A stretch of DNA of 64,000 bases from UBA4742 sp963773335 (GTDB lineage Bacteria; Actinomycetota; Acidimicrobiia; Acidimicrobiales; Acidimicrobilacustridaceae): assembly GCA_963773335.1 (NCBI GenBank), contig CAVZAT010000007.1, positions 248,001-312,000 of the forward strand. Reading direction: 5' to 3'. The position numbers and the translations under genes are program-made. The notes beneath the pieces were generated by a model. The model was not told where the DNA came from. It saw only the letters and a list, made by a program, of their open reading frames with translations, and ran no database searches. This document shows positions 1 to 8,981 of the stretch, in pieces; position 1 is the first letter of the stretch; every line of letters starts with the position of its first letter.

Positions 1-1
1 G

Positions 2-955
2 GCGGTGGCTGCCGGCCTGGTGCCGTTCGCCACGGCCAGCGACGGTGGCGGGTCCACGCGGATCCCGGCGTCGTTCTCCGGCCTGGTGGGCATGAAGGCC
101 AGCTTCGGTCGGGTGCCGTCCCCCAGCGCGGGCACCAGCCAGACCACCTCGCTGGGGGTCGAGGTGACCACCGTGGCCGACGCCGCCCTCCATCTCGACG
201 TCGTCGCCGGGCCTCACGACGCCGACCGCACCTCCCTGCCGCCCTACGGCGGGTCCTATGTCGACGCCATCGAGCAGCTGGATGTGTCGGGCCTGCGCAT
301 CGGCTGGTCCACCGACCTCGGCTTCGCGGTGGTGGATCCGGAGGTGGCCGACCTGGCTCGGGGCGCGGCCGAGGTGGTCGCCGCCCAGGTCGGCGTGGCG
401 CTGATCGAGATCGACGTGACCCTCACCGATCCCGTTCGCACCTGGCTCAGCGGCGACGCCGTCGGCCTCTGGCTCGACGTCGCCGGCCGCGATGCCTACC
501 CCGACCGCCTGGACGAGCTGACGCCCTTCGTGGCCGCCGGGTTGCGAGCCAGCGCCGACCGCCCGGTGCCCACGCTGGTCAAGCCGCTACGGCGTCGGCT
601 CCAGCTCGAGGCCGATGTGGCGGCGTTGTTCGATCAGGTCGACGTGCTGCTCACCCCGACCACCGCCGTGCCCGCTTTCGCCGCCGAGGGTCCGCCGCCG
701 ACCACCATCGCCGGTGAGGACCTGGTGGCCCGCTTCGGGGCCATGCAGGCCGGAGCCATGAGCGTGCCCTTCACCATGCTGGCCAACATCTGCTGGAACC
801 CGGCCTGCTCGGTGCCAGCCGGGCTCTCCTCCGAGAACCTACCCGTGGGACTGCAGGTGACCGGGCGTCGCCACGCCGATGACGTGGTGCTGCGCCTGGC
901 CCGGCTGTTCGAGATGGCCCAGCCCTGGCCCCGTCACGCGCCGTCGGTGGGCTGA
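2..955 (+). CDS. Amidase signature family hydrolase, 5' end missing
   Basis: The window opens inside this gene; about 317 C-terminal residues are visible. It is an amidase-signature (GatA/FAAH-like) enzyme that hydrolyses carboxamides. The run Asp-Gly-Gly-Gly-Ser-Thr-Arg-Ile-Pro near the visible start is the end of the family signature, and its Ser is the expected nucleophile. The catalytic Lys and the cis-Ser lie upstream, outside the window. The C-terminal half carries the usual late motifs (LLTPTTAVPAF, then a CSVPAGLSSENLPVGLQV-type segment). Substrate is unknown; no gatB or gatC is adjacent, so a stand-alone amidase is more likely than a GatCAB subunit. It ends convergently with the PAC2 gene. 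Confidence 0.9.
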   Translation, partial: AVAAGLVPFATASDGGGSTRIPASFSGLVGMKASFGRVPSPSAGTSQTTSLGVEVTTVADAALHLDVVAGPHDADRTSLPPYGGSYVDAIEQLDVSGLRIGWSTDLGFAVVDPEVADLARGAAEVVAAQVGVALIEIDVTLTDPVRTWLSGDAVGLWLDVAGRDAYPDRLDELTPFVAAGLRASADRPVPTLVKPLRRRLQLEADVAALFDQVDVLLTPTTAVPAFAAEGPPPTTIAGEDLVARFGAMQAGAMSVPFTMLANICWNPACSVPAGLSSENLPVGLQVTGRRHADDVVLRLARLFEMAQPWPRHAPSVG

Positions 956-959
956 GCCG

Positions 960-1044
960 CGCCCGACCTCACGCGCTTCCTGCCAGCCAGACGTTCGTTT
1001 GCCGCACGCGTCGCCGACAGGCTTCGCCTCGGGCGTGGGGCGGG
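960..1044. repeat. Probable diverged copy of the convergent-gene intergenic repeat
   Basis: This GC-rich spacer lies between two converging stop codons. It contains a GGCTTCGCC core followed by TC and GGGCGTG around 1020-1041. That core lines up with copies at 35571, 47934 and 56379. Similarity outside the core is weak, so membership is tentative. Confidence 0.35.
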
Positions 1045-1926
1045 TCAGTCGTGCTGGTCGCGCAGGAAGCGCTCGACCTCGTCGACCAGGCTCTCCTCGT
1101 CGTCGGCGAAGGGATCCTGCTCGTTGTTGTCGAAGCGGTGCTCGAGGTGCTCGACGTACTCGATCGTCTCGGTGTCGTCAGAGACCAGCTCACTGACCTG
1201 GCGTTCGTAGGAGGCCGAGGCGATCTCCAGCTCGGTGGTGACCACCGGCAGCTCGAACAACTGCGACGCCCGCTCGGTCAGCGCCAGGGCCGCCTTGGGT
1301 GAGGGCGCGGACGGGACGTAGGTGGGCACGGCCGCCCAAAGGGCCGCCGACCGGAGCCCGGCGTCGCGACAGCTGCTCTGGAGCACGCCGGTGATGCCGG
1401 TCGGACCCTCGTAGCGGGAGGGCAGCAGCCCCATCTCGGTGCCCAGCTCCTCGTCGTCGGCCGTGCCGAAGACCGTGACCGGACGGGTGTGCGGGACCTC
1501 GGCCAGCAGCGCCCCGAAGGTCACCACCAGGCGGGCGCCGAGCAGCTGGGCCACGCCCACCACCTGCTCGGTGAAGGTTCGCCACCGCAGCTGGGGTTCG
1601 CTGCCCACCACCGTGATCAACCCCCGGCCGGTGTCGGGCACCGTGCCGGCCGACAACACGGTCTCGGGCCACACCACCTGGCGGCGCAGGTCGTCGTCGA
1701 GCTGGACCCGGGGACGTGTGGTCGAGAAGTCGAAGAAGACCTCCGGGTCGATGGTGGCGAAGGGCTTGGTCTGGTAGGCCTCGCCCAGGAAGCGCACAGC
1801 CGAGCTGGCCGCGTCACCGGCGTCGCTCCAGCCTTCGAAGGCCACCAGCACGATGGGGGCGTCGAGGGTGGGGCGCGAGATCCAGCGGAGGTGCTCGAGC
1901 CTCGTCCCGGGGTCGTCGGCGGCCAT
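1045..1926 (-). CDS. PAC2 family protein
   Basis: A 293-residue PAC2-fold protein (proteasome assembly chaperone-like family, common as one or two copies in actinobacteria). The N-terminal part has PIVLVAFEGWSDAGDAAS, typical of the family, followed by alternating strands such as LITVVGSEPQLRW and a segment ending in VPHTRPVTVFGTA. The acidic C-terminus fits actinobacterial members. I chose the ATG at 1926 because family similarity begins about 20 residues after it and the longer upstream reading is Pro/Arg-rich. Its biochemical role in bacteria is not settled; a link to the proteasome or to DUF3109-like partners cannot be seen here. Confidence 0.85.
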   Translation of the reverse strand: MAADDPGTRLEHLRWISRPTLDAPIVLVAFEGWSDAGDAASSAVRFLGEAYQTKPFATIDPEVFFDFSTTRPRVQLDDDLRRQVVWPETVLSAGTVPDTGRGLITVVGSEPQLRWRTFTEQVVGVAQLLGARLVVTFGALLAEVPHTRPVTVFGTADDEELGTEMGLLPSRYEGPTGITGVLQSSCRDAGLRSAALWAAVPTYVPSAPSPKAALALTERASQLFELPVVTTELEIASASYERQVSELVSDDTETIEYVEHLEHRFDNNEQDPFADDEESLVDEVERFLRDQHD

Positions 1927-2027
1927 GAGACGAGGGTACTGCCGCCGCCCGGCCAGCCCTACGATCGGAGGCGGTGGCCGCCCTCGATGAGGCGTTCGAC
2001 CCACGCCCGGCCGTCTAGGTTGGCGCC

Positions 2028-2474
2028 ATGGCGAGCCCGGTCGAGATCCATGAGGTCACCGCGGTGGACGGCGAGCTGGTGGAGGCGTTCGAACGTCTGA
2101 TCCCACAGCTCTCGCGCTCGAACCCCCCGCCGTCGGCCGAGGCCCTGGCCGCCATCGCCGCGTCGGACGCCGCCGTCGTGCTGGTGGCCCGTGACCCGGA
2201 CGCCGGCGGGCGCATCCTGGGCAGCCTGACCCTGGTGATGTTCCCCATCCCCACGGGGATCCGGGCCTGGATCGAGGACGTGGTGGTGGACGAGGCGGCG
2301 CGCGGTCGAGGGGTGGGCGAGGCCCTCAACCGAGCGGCGCTGGACCGAGCCCGCGCCGCCGGGGCCCACACGGTGGATCTGACCTCGCGCCCGTCGCGGG
2401 AGGCGGCCAACCGGCTCTACCAGCGGATCGGCTTCCAAGCCCGCGACACCAACGTCTACCGCTACCAGCTGTAG
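2028..2474 (+). CDS. GNAT family N-acetyltransferase
   Basis: A 148-residue single-domain GNAT protein. The acetyl-CoA binding motif A is visible as VVVDEAARGRGVGEALNRAAL at about residues 84-104 (the R-G-x-G-x-G/A pyrophosphate loop). It is followed by the usual Asn-Arg-Leu-Tyr...Gly-Phe motif B region near the C-terminus (ANRLYQRIGFQ). The acceptor substrate cannot be deduced. It stands alone between a leftward gene and the diguanylate cyclase, 33 bases before the latter. Confidence 0.88.
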   Translation: MASPVEIHEVTAVDGELVEAFERLIPQLSRSNPPPSAEALAAIAASDAAVVLVARDPDAGGRILGSLTLVMFPIPTGIRAWIEDVVVDEAARGRGVGEALNRAALDRARAAGAHTVDLTSRPSREAANRLYQRIGFQARDTNVYRYQL

Positions 2475-2506
2475 GGGACCGGCCAGCCCGACGGTCGGGT
2501 CATCTC

Positions 2507-4114
2507 GTGAAGGCGGAACGAACCTGCGATCAGCCGAGGCTGCGTCGAGCCAAGGCTCAAGCTGGGGGCTCGGGCGCCGACTCTACCTGTGTGGGCTTCC
2601 TGCCCAGGACGTGGTCGGGCAGCCGACGCCAGCCCGCCGTGGCCCAGGGCGACCCCTGGCCCGAGCTGTCGGACGGCGACGAGAGGGTCCGACCATTCCG
2701 ACGCGATGGCCTGTTGCGACGGACCGGCCCGTTCCTGGCCGTGACCCTCGTGACCTTCGTGCTGGCTGCGGCACCACCCTCGCCGTCGGGGGACGCCTTC
2801 GCCGCCAGTCTGGTGCTGTTCGCCTTCATCGTGGTGGCCGTGGTGCTGGTCCCGTGGGATCGGCTGCCGTGGTGGACCGACACGCTGCCCCCACTCGCCT
2901 TCATGGTGGTCGTCGCCCTCTTGCGCGACAGCCAGGGTGGGGCGGTGTCGGGCTACTCCGGCCTGTTGCTGTTGCCGGTGGTCTGGCTCGCGCTCTACGG
3001 GCGCACCGCACAGGTGGTCGTCGCCGTGGCTGGCGTGGCCCTGGCGGTGCTGACCCCACTGGCGGTCATCGGTGGTGGGCACTACCCCTCGAGCGAGTGG
3101 CGCCGGGCGGTGGTCATGGCCGGGGTGGCCGCGCTGCTCGGGTGGGCGGTGTTCTCGACCGTAGAGATCCTCCGCCGCAGCGCCCGCGAGGTCGCCCTGG
3201 TGCAGCGGCTGTCGACCGAGTTGGGACGCCTCCAGCGGCCTGACCAGGTGATCGACATCCTGCTCGGCGCCGTGGCCGACTTCGGCTCGGCCGTCCCCAC
3301 GAATCGGCAGGCGGAGCTGCTGCTGGTCGACGGCGACCTGGCCGAGGTGACCGCCGATCTCCGGGTCCCGGGCCCGACCCGGGTGGGGACCGTCGTTCGC
3401 CTCGATGACGATCCCCACCTGGCCAGGGTCGCTCGCGACCTGGTGGCCCAGGGTGGGCCCGAGTGGGCCTACCTGCCTCTGGTGGTCAACGGCGAGGTGT
3501 ACGGCATCGTGGGCGTGACCGGCCCCCGCCAGCCCTTCGGCTCCCAGCTCGTGGCCCAGATGGCCACCCTGGTCAACGTCGGCGGCATCGCCCTGGCCAA
3601 TGCGCTGGCCCATGCCCAGATCGCCCACGAGAACGTGGTGCTCCACGAGGTCGCCGAACGCGACCCGTTGACCGGAGCTCCCAACCGGCGGATGTGGGAC
3701 AGCAGCCTCGCGGCCATCGAGGCCGCAACGGCCCGGACGGGGGAGTCGGTCGACGTGGGGATCATCGACCTCGACCGGTTCAAGCAGTACAACGACACCT
3801 TCGGACACGCAGCTGGCGATCAGCTGCTGCGGGACACGATACGGGGGTGGGCCGGCGTGCTGCGTCCGAGCGATCTCCTGGCCCGGCTGGGCGGCGAGGA
3901 GTTCGGCTTCGTGCTCGTGGCCGAACCGCCGCGGGTTGCGGCCCAGCTGGCCGATCGCCTCCGCTCGACCATGCCCGCAGGGGTCACGTGCTCGATCGGG
4001 CTCGCCCGTCGGCTCCCCGACGAACCCTTGACCGAGACGCTCGGGCGCGCCGACATCGCGCTCTACCGGGCCAAGACCGAGGGTCGCGACCTGGTGGTGC
4101 AAGCGACCAACTGA
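2507..4114 (+). CDS. Membrane diguanylate cyclase (GGDEF domain)
   Basis: A 535-residue protein that should make cyclic di-GMP from two GTP at the membrane. Residues about 70-230 hold five or six hydrophobic segments. A GAF-like region of roughly 150 residues follows, then a C-terminal GGDEF domain. The active-site loop is GGEEF at 462-466. The allosteric inhibition site RxxD is present at 453-456 with the standard five-residue spacing, so product feedback is expected. The GTG at 2507 is the first start; the first 65 residues are hydrophilic and unlike a signal, so a later start is possible. No EAL domain is present, so it is a dedicated cyclase. Confidence 0.9.
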   Translation: MKAERTCDQPRLRRAKAQAGGSGADSTCVGFLPRTWSGSRRQPAVAQGDPWPELSDGDERVRPFRRDGLLRRTGPFLAVTLVTFVLAAAPPSPSGDAFAASLVLFAFIVVAVVLVPWDRLPWWTDTLPPLAFMVVVALLRDSQGGAVSGYSGLLLLPVVWLALYGRTAQVVVAVAGVALAVLTPLAVIGGGHYPSSEWRRAVVMAGVAALLGWAVFSTVEILRRSAREVALVQRLSTELGRLQRPDQVIDILLGAVADFGSAVPTNRQAELLLVDGDLAEVTADLRVPGPTRVGTVVRLDDDPHLARVARDLVAQGGPEWAYLPLVVNGEVYGIVGVTGPRQPFGSQLVAQMATLVNVGGIALANALAHAQIAHENVVLHEVAERDPLTGAPNRRMWDSSLAAIEAATARTGESVDVGIIDLDRFKQYNDTFGHAAGDQLLRDTIRGWAGVLRPSDLLARLGGEEFGFVLVAEPPRVAAQLADRLRSTMPAGVTCSIGLARRLPDEPLTETLGRADIALYRAKTEGRDLVVQATN

Positions 4115-4158
4115 GGTCGAGCGCCCGCCGGGTGGCGGCGTCGACGCGCCGCCGACGC

Positions 4159-4572
4159 TCAGTGGGTCAGGCCCACGCCGTCCTGGCAGTGGGGTCCACC
4201 CCAGTGCTCGACCACCTGGCCGTCGCGCATGCGCAGGATGGCCGTGCCATTGATCTCGACCGGTTTACCCGAGGGCGCCACGCCGTAGAAGGCGCTGCCC
4301 GTGTGGGTGCCCTTCACCGTCCAGTTGGACACGATCAGGTCGCCTGACTCGATGATCAGGTCGACCGTGAAGGTCATGTCGGGGAAGGCGGAGCGGACCT
4401 GGGACCACCATTCGATCTCCTGGCCCCGCACGTCGGTGCCGACGGCGTCGGGGTTCACCCTGGCCGTCACGTGGCTCACGAAGTCGGGCGACCAGTAGCG
4501 GAACACCGCCTCCTCGTCGCCGGCGAACATGGCATCGCTGTACTCGGCCAACCGCGTCAGGTTCTCGGACAT
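4159..4572 (-). CDS. SnoaL-like / ester cyclase family protein
   Basis: A 137-residue cone-shaped SnoaL/NTF2-like protein. Features of the family include the N-terminal helix, the central WWSQVRSAFPDMTFTVDLIIESGDLIVSNW-type block, the segment containing GTHTGSAFYGVAPSGKPVEINGTAI, and VVEHWGGPH near the end. Members act as polyketide cyclases, isomerases or unassigned small-molecule enzymes. It lies directly downstream of the luciferase-like oxidoreductase and probably shares its transcript. No substrate can be named. Confidence 0.8.
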   Translation of the reverse strand: MSENLTRLAEYSDAMFAGDEEAVFRYWSPDFVSHVTARVNPDAVGTDVRGQEIEWWSQVRSAFPDMTFTVDLIIESGDLIVSNWTVKGTHTGSAFYGVAPSGKPVEINGTAILRMRDGQVVEHWGGPHCQDGVGLTH

Positions 4573-4593
4573 CCCACAAGTCTGAACGAAAGC

Positions 4594-5623
4594 TCAGTCC
4601 CGATGCCCGGGCCAGCGCCACCAGGGTGGCCAGGCTGGCCAACTGCTGATCGTGGGGCCCGTCGAGCTTGGCCAGCAGCGTGGTGATGCCCGCCTGGTGG
4701 TAGAGCCGAAGACGAGCGGCGATGGCGTCGGCGGTGCCCACCAGGTTGGTGCGCGCCCCCAGCTCGACGGGCACGGCCTCGGCCGCCTCCTCGCGCCGAC
4801 CGGCGCGCCACAGGCGCGACACCTCGGCCACCTCGTCGGCGAAGCCCAGACGGGCGAAGGCGTCGTTGTAGAAGTTGTCCTTCCCGCTGCCCATCGCCCC
4901 GATGGTGAAGGCATAGCCCCGGGCGTGGCGCCGGGCTGCCTCCTGGCCGGCCACCTCGTCAGGGGTGATCTCCAGGGCCACCGGGGCCACCAGGTCCAGC
5001 TCGCTCAGCGACCGGCCGGCACGTGTGGCTCCCTCCCGCAGCGGGCCCAGGAAGACCTCGGCCGACTCCGGGATCAGGGCGTTGGCCAGCCACCCGTCGG
5101 CCAGCTCGCCGGTCAGGCGCAGGTTCTCGGGCCCCATGGCGGCCACGTAGATGGGCACGTGGTCGGCCCGCAGCATCGGGCGCAGAGGACGGCCCTGGCT
5201 GTCGGGCAGTGGCAGCGGGTAGATCTCGCCCTCGTGGACCAGGCGTTCGCCGCGTGACACGATGCGCACGATCTCAATCGTCTCGCGGGTGGTCTGCACG
5301 GGCCGCCGGAAGCGAACGCCGTGCCAGCCCTCCATGACCTGGGGTCCCGACACGCCGATGCCCAGGGCGAAGCGCCCGTGGGACAGATCCTGGAGGCTGA
5401 GGGCGGAGGTGGCCAGCAGGGCCGGGCTGCGCGAGCCCAGCTGCACCACGAAGGTGCCCAGGCCGATGGTCGTGGTCCCCGCGGCCAGGTTGGCCAGACC
5501 CGTCAGCGCGTCGTAGCCCCACACTTCCGGCACCCACAACGAGGCCACGCCGATGCGTTCCGCTTCCCGGGCGAAGTCGCCCGCCTGTCGATGGTGCGGA
5601 TCGATCAACGCGGCGACGCGCAT
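4594..5623 (-). CDS. LLM class (probably F420-dependent) oxidoreductase, one frameshift near the 3' end
   Basis: A TIM-barrel luciferase-like monooxygenase. The N-terminus MRVAALIDPHHRQ leads into GVASLWVPEVWGYDALT, TTTIGLGTFVVQLGSRSP and HGRFALGIGVSGPQVMEGWHG, all typical of the F420-using actinobacterial branch. Read literally, the frame runs on through the SnoaL gene to 4265 and gives an aberrant 452-residue product. Removing one base in the G/C run at about 4604-4609 gives a stop at 4594 and 343 codons, the usual family size. I therefore read an insertion error, not a fusion. It is probably an oxidoreductase of a lipid or xenobiotic pathway. Confidence 0.85.
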
Positions 5624-5716
5624 GGCTCCCCGGAGCTCGAATCGGGTGCCGAGCGGGCGCCAGGCTCCCTAGGGTGTGTCTAGCGATCGGCGCCCCAAGG
5701 GGCAAGGGGGACGACC

Positions 5717-6229
5717 ATGCGTTACCGGGACCGACCCACCGCCGAGGTGACTGAACGGGTGCACGCCGACCCGGAGGTGATCTGGGCCCTGGTCACCGAC
5801 ATCGAGTTGCCGGCGCGCTTCTCCGCCGAGCTCCAGTCCGTCGAGTGGCTGGACGGTGCCCGCGAGGTGGCGGTGGGCAACCGCTTCCGCGGCCACAACC
5901 AGAACCCGGCGCTGGGTGAATGGTCCACCGAGTGCACCGTGGTCGAGGTGGAACCGGGCCGGCGCTGGTGCTGGACGGTGAACGCGGGGGACGACGAGAT
6001 GGCGACGTGGGCCTTCGAGGTGGATCCGGGTCGGGAGGCGACCACCGTGCGCCAGTGGGCTCGCATGGGTCCGGACCGATCGGGGCTCAACGTCGCCATC
6101 GACGCCATGCCCGACAAGGAGGCTCGCATCATCGCGGGCCGGCTCGACGACTGGCGCACCAACATGACGGCCAACCTGGCTGGCATCAAGGCCCTCGCCG
6201 AGGGGACGGCTGAGACCCAGAGGATCTAG
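5717..6229 (+). CDS. SRPBCC family protein (polyketide cyclase/dehydrase type)
   Basis: A 170-residue START/Bet v1-like ligand-binding fold. It opens with ERVHADPEVIWALVTDIELPARFSAELQSVEWLDG, the classic SRPBCC start. WTVNAGDDEMATWAFEVDP and a C-terminal helix containing NMTANLAGIKALAEG follow. A purine-rich AAGGGGGAC lies just ahead of the ATG. The family binds hydrophobic ligands or catalyses aromatase/cyclase steps; the ligand here is unknown. The EthD-like gene follows 39 bases downstream on the same strand. Confidence 0.85.
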   Translation: MRYRDRPTAEVTERVHADPEVIWALVTDIELPARFSAELQSVEWLDGAREVAVGNRFRGHNQNPALGEWSTECTVVEVEPGRRWCWTVNAGDDEMATWAFEVDPGREATTVRQWARMGPDRSGLNVAIDAMPDKEARIIAGRLDDWRTNMTANLAGIKALAEGTAETQRI

Positions 6230-6268
6230 TCTCCCAGAAGCCCAGCACCCCGAGAGGATGTCCGCACC

Positions 6269-6556
6269 ATGATCCGACTGAGCGTGTTCTACCCGTCTGG
6301 CGAAGGCTCGACCTTCGACCACGACTACTACCGCGACTCCCACGTCCCGCTGGCCGTGAAGACCTGGGGTCTCGACGGAGCCGGGATCGACAAGGGGATC
6401 GACGGACCCTACGTGGCCGCCGTCCACTTCACCTTCGAGTCGATGGACGCCCTGGGTGCGGCCATGGGCGTTCCGGGTACGGCGGACGTGATGGCGGACG
6501 TGGCCAACTACACCAACATCGCCCCGGTCATGCAGACCAGCGAGATCGTGGGCTGA
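6269..6556 (+). CDS. EthD family protein
   Basis: A 95-residue dimeric ferredoxin-like (Dabb/EthD) protein. It begins MIRLSVFYPSGEGSTFDHDYY and contains RDSHVPLAVKTWG, the conserved EthD signature with its His. A mid-protein aromatic strand (YVAAVHFTFESMDALGAAM) follows. The family includes the EthD accessory protein of ether degradation and small monooxygenase-like enzymes. It probably forms a two-gene unit with the SRPBCC gene upstream. Function beyond the family is not known. Confidence 0.85.
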   Translation: MIRLSVFYPSGEGSTFDHDYYRDSHVPLAVKTWGLDGAGIDKGIDGPYVAAVHFTFESMDALGAAMGVPGTADVMADVANYTNIAPVMQTSEIVG

Positions 6557-6587
6557 GGGGGGTTCCACGAGCCCACGTCGGCTTCTG

Positions 6588-7068
6588 TCAGCCTGATGCG
6601 GGAGCCACCTCGGCGGCCGCGGCCAGGTTGGCCAGCGTGGTCTTCATGCCCGCCCGGTTGTGGGTGGCCCGGTCGGACACTCCCGACACCAGGCTGCCGA
6701 GGAACGTGATGGTCCGGCCGCGGGTGTCGGCGAAGGTCTCGGTGACCCGGCAGCCCCCCTCGGTCACCTCCAGGTCGTAGCGCCAGTTGCCGACCCCCAT
6801 CCCGCCGGCCCGGACGTCGAAGCCGAAGCTCCGACCCGGCTGGCAGTCGGTGATGATCACCCGTCGTGCTCCACCGGCGCCGACCCCGAGCGTTGGTGCC
6901 CTTGAACCGCGCGCCGACCGCTGGCCCGTCGGCCCCGTTGCGCCAGGTGCCGCCGGTGTTCTCCGGCGACCACTCACCCATGCGGGGCAGGTCCGACACC
7001 AGTTCCCACACCCGCTCCGCGGGTGCGTGGATGCCACGGCTGACCGACACGACGTTCCCCACGGTCAC
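6588..7068 (-). CDS. SRPBCC family protein, one frameshift
   Basis: The start is the GTG at 7068, which overlaps the stop of the upstream hydrolase in a GTGA arrangement. This indicates translational coupling. The N-terminal half (MTVGNVVSVSRGIHAPAERV, ending GRRRWSTT) and the C-terminal half (VIITDCQPGRSFGFDV to the end) are in different frames. Removing one G from the run at about 6859-6861 on the + strand joins them as ...WSTTVIITD... and gives 160 codons, the normal length. The fold is START-like with a hydrophobic ligand cavity. It converges with the EthD gene. Confidence 0.82.
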
Positions 7069-8217
7069 CCGCCGAGGGCGCCGTAGGCGGCGAACAGGAT
7101 CTCGACGGCCCGCATGTCGCCCATGGTGCCCTCGCCCATGCGGTTCATCACGTAGGCGAAGCACATCCGGGCGTCCATGTCGACGACCACCAGCGAACCG
7201 CCCCAGCCGCCCCAGAAGCAGGCGTGTGGGTTGGGGCTCAGCGGCGTGTCAGGGGTGATGAGGCCGTAGCCCAACCCGAAGCTCAGGGGCGTGCCCAGCA
7301 CCAGATCGGTGCCGGAGATCTGAGGCTCGAGCGCTCGGCGGCATCCGGCCTCCGACAGCAGCCGCACCCCGTCGAGCTCGCCGCCGTGGGCCAGCACGGC
7401 CTGGACCCGGGCCACGGAACGGGCATTGCCGTGCCCCCCGGCGGCCGGGATCTCGGCCCGTCGCCAGGCCTCCTGCCACGATTGCTCGGCCGACAGGGGC
7501 GGGTTGGCGAAGGTGCGGACCGCGATCCCCGTGGGATCCGCGCCCTCGATCTGATCGGCCAGCGACGGTGGGGGGATGACCCGGGCCACCCGCTCGTCGG
7601 CCGAAGCCGGCGTGCCGATGAAGAAGTCGGCACCCAGGGGCTCGGCCACCTCCTCGGCGAAGAACCGGCCGACCGATCGACCGTCGATGCGACGGATGAC
7701 CTCGCCCACCAGGTAGCCCTGGGTGACGGCGTGGTAGCCCGAAGCGGTACCCGGCTCCCACCACGGCTCCTGGGCGGCCAGACGGGAGCAGGCCAGGTCC
7801 CAGTCGTAGAGATCCTCGGGCTGCCAGGGGCTCCTGCCAACCCGACAGCCCGGCGGTGTGGCTCATGAGGTGGGCCACGGTGACCGCCTCTTTGCCCGCG
7901 GCCTTGAACTCGGGCCAGTAGCGAGCCACTGGCGCATAGGGGTCCAGCTCGCCGCGGTCGGTCAGCATGAGGGCACAGAGCGCGGTCATGGTCTTGGTGG
8001 TGGACCACACGTTGGTGATGGTGTCGCGCTGCCATGGCGTCGGCCCAGGGGCCCCCGGCGTGCCGTCGATGCTCCCGCCCCACAGGTCGACCACGGTCTG
8101 GCCGTCGAGCACGACCGACACCGAGGCGCCCACGTCGAGGCCTTGGTCGAAGTTGGCCGCGAAGGCGTCTCGCACGGCCGCGAAGCGGTCCTCGCAGATG
8201 CCGTCGATGCTGGCCAT
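7065..8217 (-). CDS. Serine hydrolase, beta-lactamase/esterase (class C-like) family, one frameshift
   Basis: A beta-lactamase-fold esterase or peptidase of about 383 residues once one extra base near 7836 is discounted (1153 nt minus 1 is 384 codons). The catalytic Ser-x-x-Lys is seen as VWSTTKTMTALCALM. The second motif is Tyr-His-Ala in ASGYHAVTQGYLVGE (usually Tyr-x-Asn), common in EstB-like esterases. The final HACFWGGWGGS corresponds to the His/Lys-x-Gly block. The family hydrolyses esters or amides. The ATG at 8217 is favoured because the family begins IDGICEDRFAAV just after it. It is coupled to the SRPBCC gene downstream. Confidence 0.85.
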
Positions 8218-8244
8218 GGTTGCCCCCGGTGTTCGGTGCTCGCC

Positions 8245-8289
8245 TTCGGGCACGTCTGACCACCGTTCCGGTGGTCAGACGTGCCCGAA
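8245..8289. repeat. Perfect 21-bp hairpin between cupin and hydrolase genes
   Basis: Positions 8245-8265 are the exact reverse complement of 8269-8289, with a three-base TTC loop. There is no T-run after it on either strand, so it is not a textbook intrinsic terminator. The 19 bases at 8247-8265 recur exactly at 53625-53643, where the second arm is degenerate, so this is a dispersed element. It sits between the cupin stop and the hydrolase start. Confidence 0.85.
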
Positions 8290-8298
8290 ACGGCGGAG

Positions 8299-8679
8299 TC
8301 AGTGGTTGGTGTAGTCGATTCCCCCGGCGCCGGGGACGCCCACCGCGAAGCAGAAGCAGTGGATGGGCTGGTCGCCGATGGTGCGCAGGCTGTGCACGGT
8401 GTCGGGCGGGATGTAGACGAGGTCGCTGGGGCGTACCGGGCGCTCCTCGCCGCCGATGATCATGGTGCCCTCGCCGGTCATCACGAAGTAGAACTCGTGG
8501 GTGGGGTGCGAGTGGGGGAACACCTCGCCGCCCACGGCCACCTCGAACTCGTTGGCCAGCTCCAGGTAGCCGCCGTCGGTGATGGCCTTCATCTCCTCGG
8601 GCCGGATCAGCCACCACACGGGCACCGTGCCGTTGTGCTCGACCTCGGGCTCGACCTCGGCCACGTTGCGTACGTCCAT
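8299..8679 (-). CDS. Cupin domain protein
   Basis: A 126-residue single-cupin protein. The first cupin motif appears as GGEVFPHSHPTHEFYFVMTGEG (His-x-His...Glu metal ligands) and the second as DLVYIPPDTVHSLRTIG (Pro and His). A divalent-metal site is therefore expected. Members range from dioxygenases to sugar isomerases and sensors; none can be chosen here. The ATG at 8679 gives a compact start (MDVRNVAEVEPEVEHNG); a longer upstream reading lacks family similarity. It is upstream of, and in the same direction as, the serine hydrolase, with the perfect hairpin between them. Confidence 0.85.
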   Translation of the reverse strand: MDVRNVAEVEPEVEHNGTVPVWWLIRPEEMKAITDGGYLELANEFEVAVGGEVFPHSHPTHEFYFVMTGEGTMIIGGEERPVRPSDLVYIPPDTVHSLRTIGDQPIHCFCFAVGVPGAGGIDYTNH

Positions 8680-8777
8680 GACGACCCCCTGATCGCTCGG
8701 GCTGGCTGCTCCGCCCATCCTGTCACCGGGGCGGCGACCGCGTCGGCGTTGCGGCGGAGGCGCAGCTCGGTAGTGGG

Positions 8778-8969
8778 TCAGTTTGAATCCGGCTGAGACC
8801 GTCGCATGGTGACGAACCACAGCGCCGTGATGAACGCGAGCCGAAACCGACCAGGGCAAGGACAGTGGTCCCAGTCGCTAGGCCGATCACGCCGACGATA
8901 AGCCAGCCGATTCCCCACGCCCGCGTAGATCTTGCGCCCGACCGAGCCGGGCGCAAGCCACCTGGTCAA
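8778..8969 (-). CDS. Small two-TM membrane protein, frameshifted
   Basis: Three overlapping readings together give a 60-65 residue protein. The N-terminus is MTRWLAPGSVGRKIYAGVG. A hydrophobic segment follows (IGWLIVGVIGLATGTTVLAL), then a second one (LAFITALWFVTMRRSQ) ending at a stop at 8778. Joining them needs one base removed in the GGGG near 8916-8919 and one base change of frame near 8840. I do not recognise a family. It abuts the broken transposase 12 bases away and may be a host gene clipped by the insertion or part of the acquired patch. Confidence 0.4.
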   Translation of the reverse strand: MTRWLAPGSVGRKIYAGVGNRLAYRRRDRPSDWDHCPCPGRFRLAFITALWFVTMRRSQPDSN

Positions 8970-8981
8970 AATGGCCGCAAG

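Noticed and set aside
2462..4102. Long minus-strand open frame (546 codons) opposite the diguanylate cyclase
   Set aside because: Low-complexity, His/Gly/Gln-rich translation with no family features; a high-GC shadow of a well-supported GGDEF gene.
4265..5623. Apparent 452-residue fusion of the luciferase-like enzyme reading through the SnoaL gene
   Set aside because: The extra 110 residues are an Arg-rich shadow of the SnoaL frame. Removing one base near 4604-4609 gives a stop at the normal family length.
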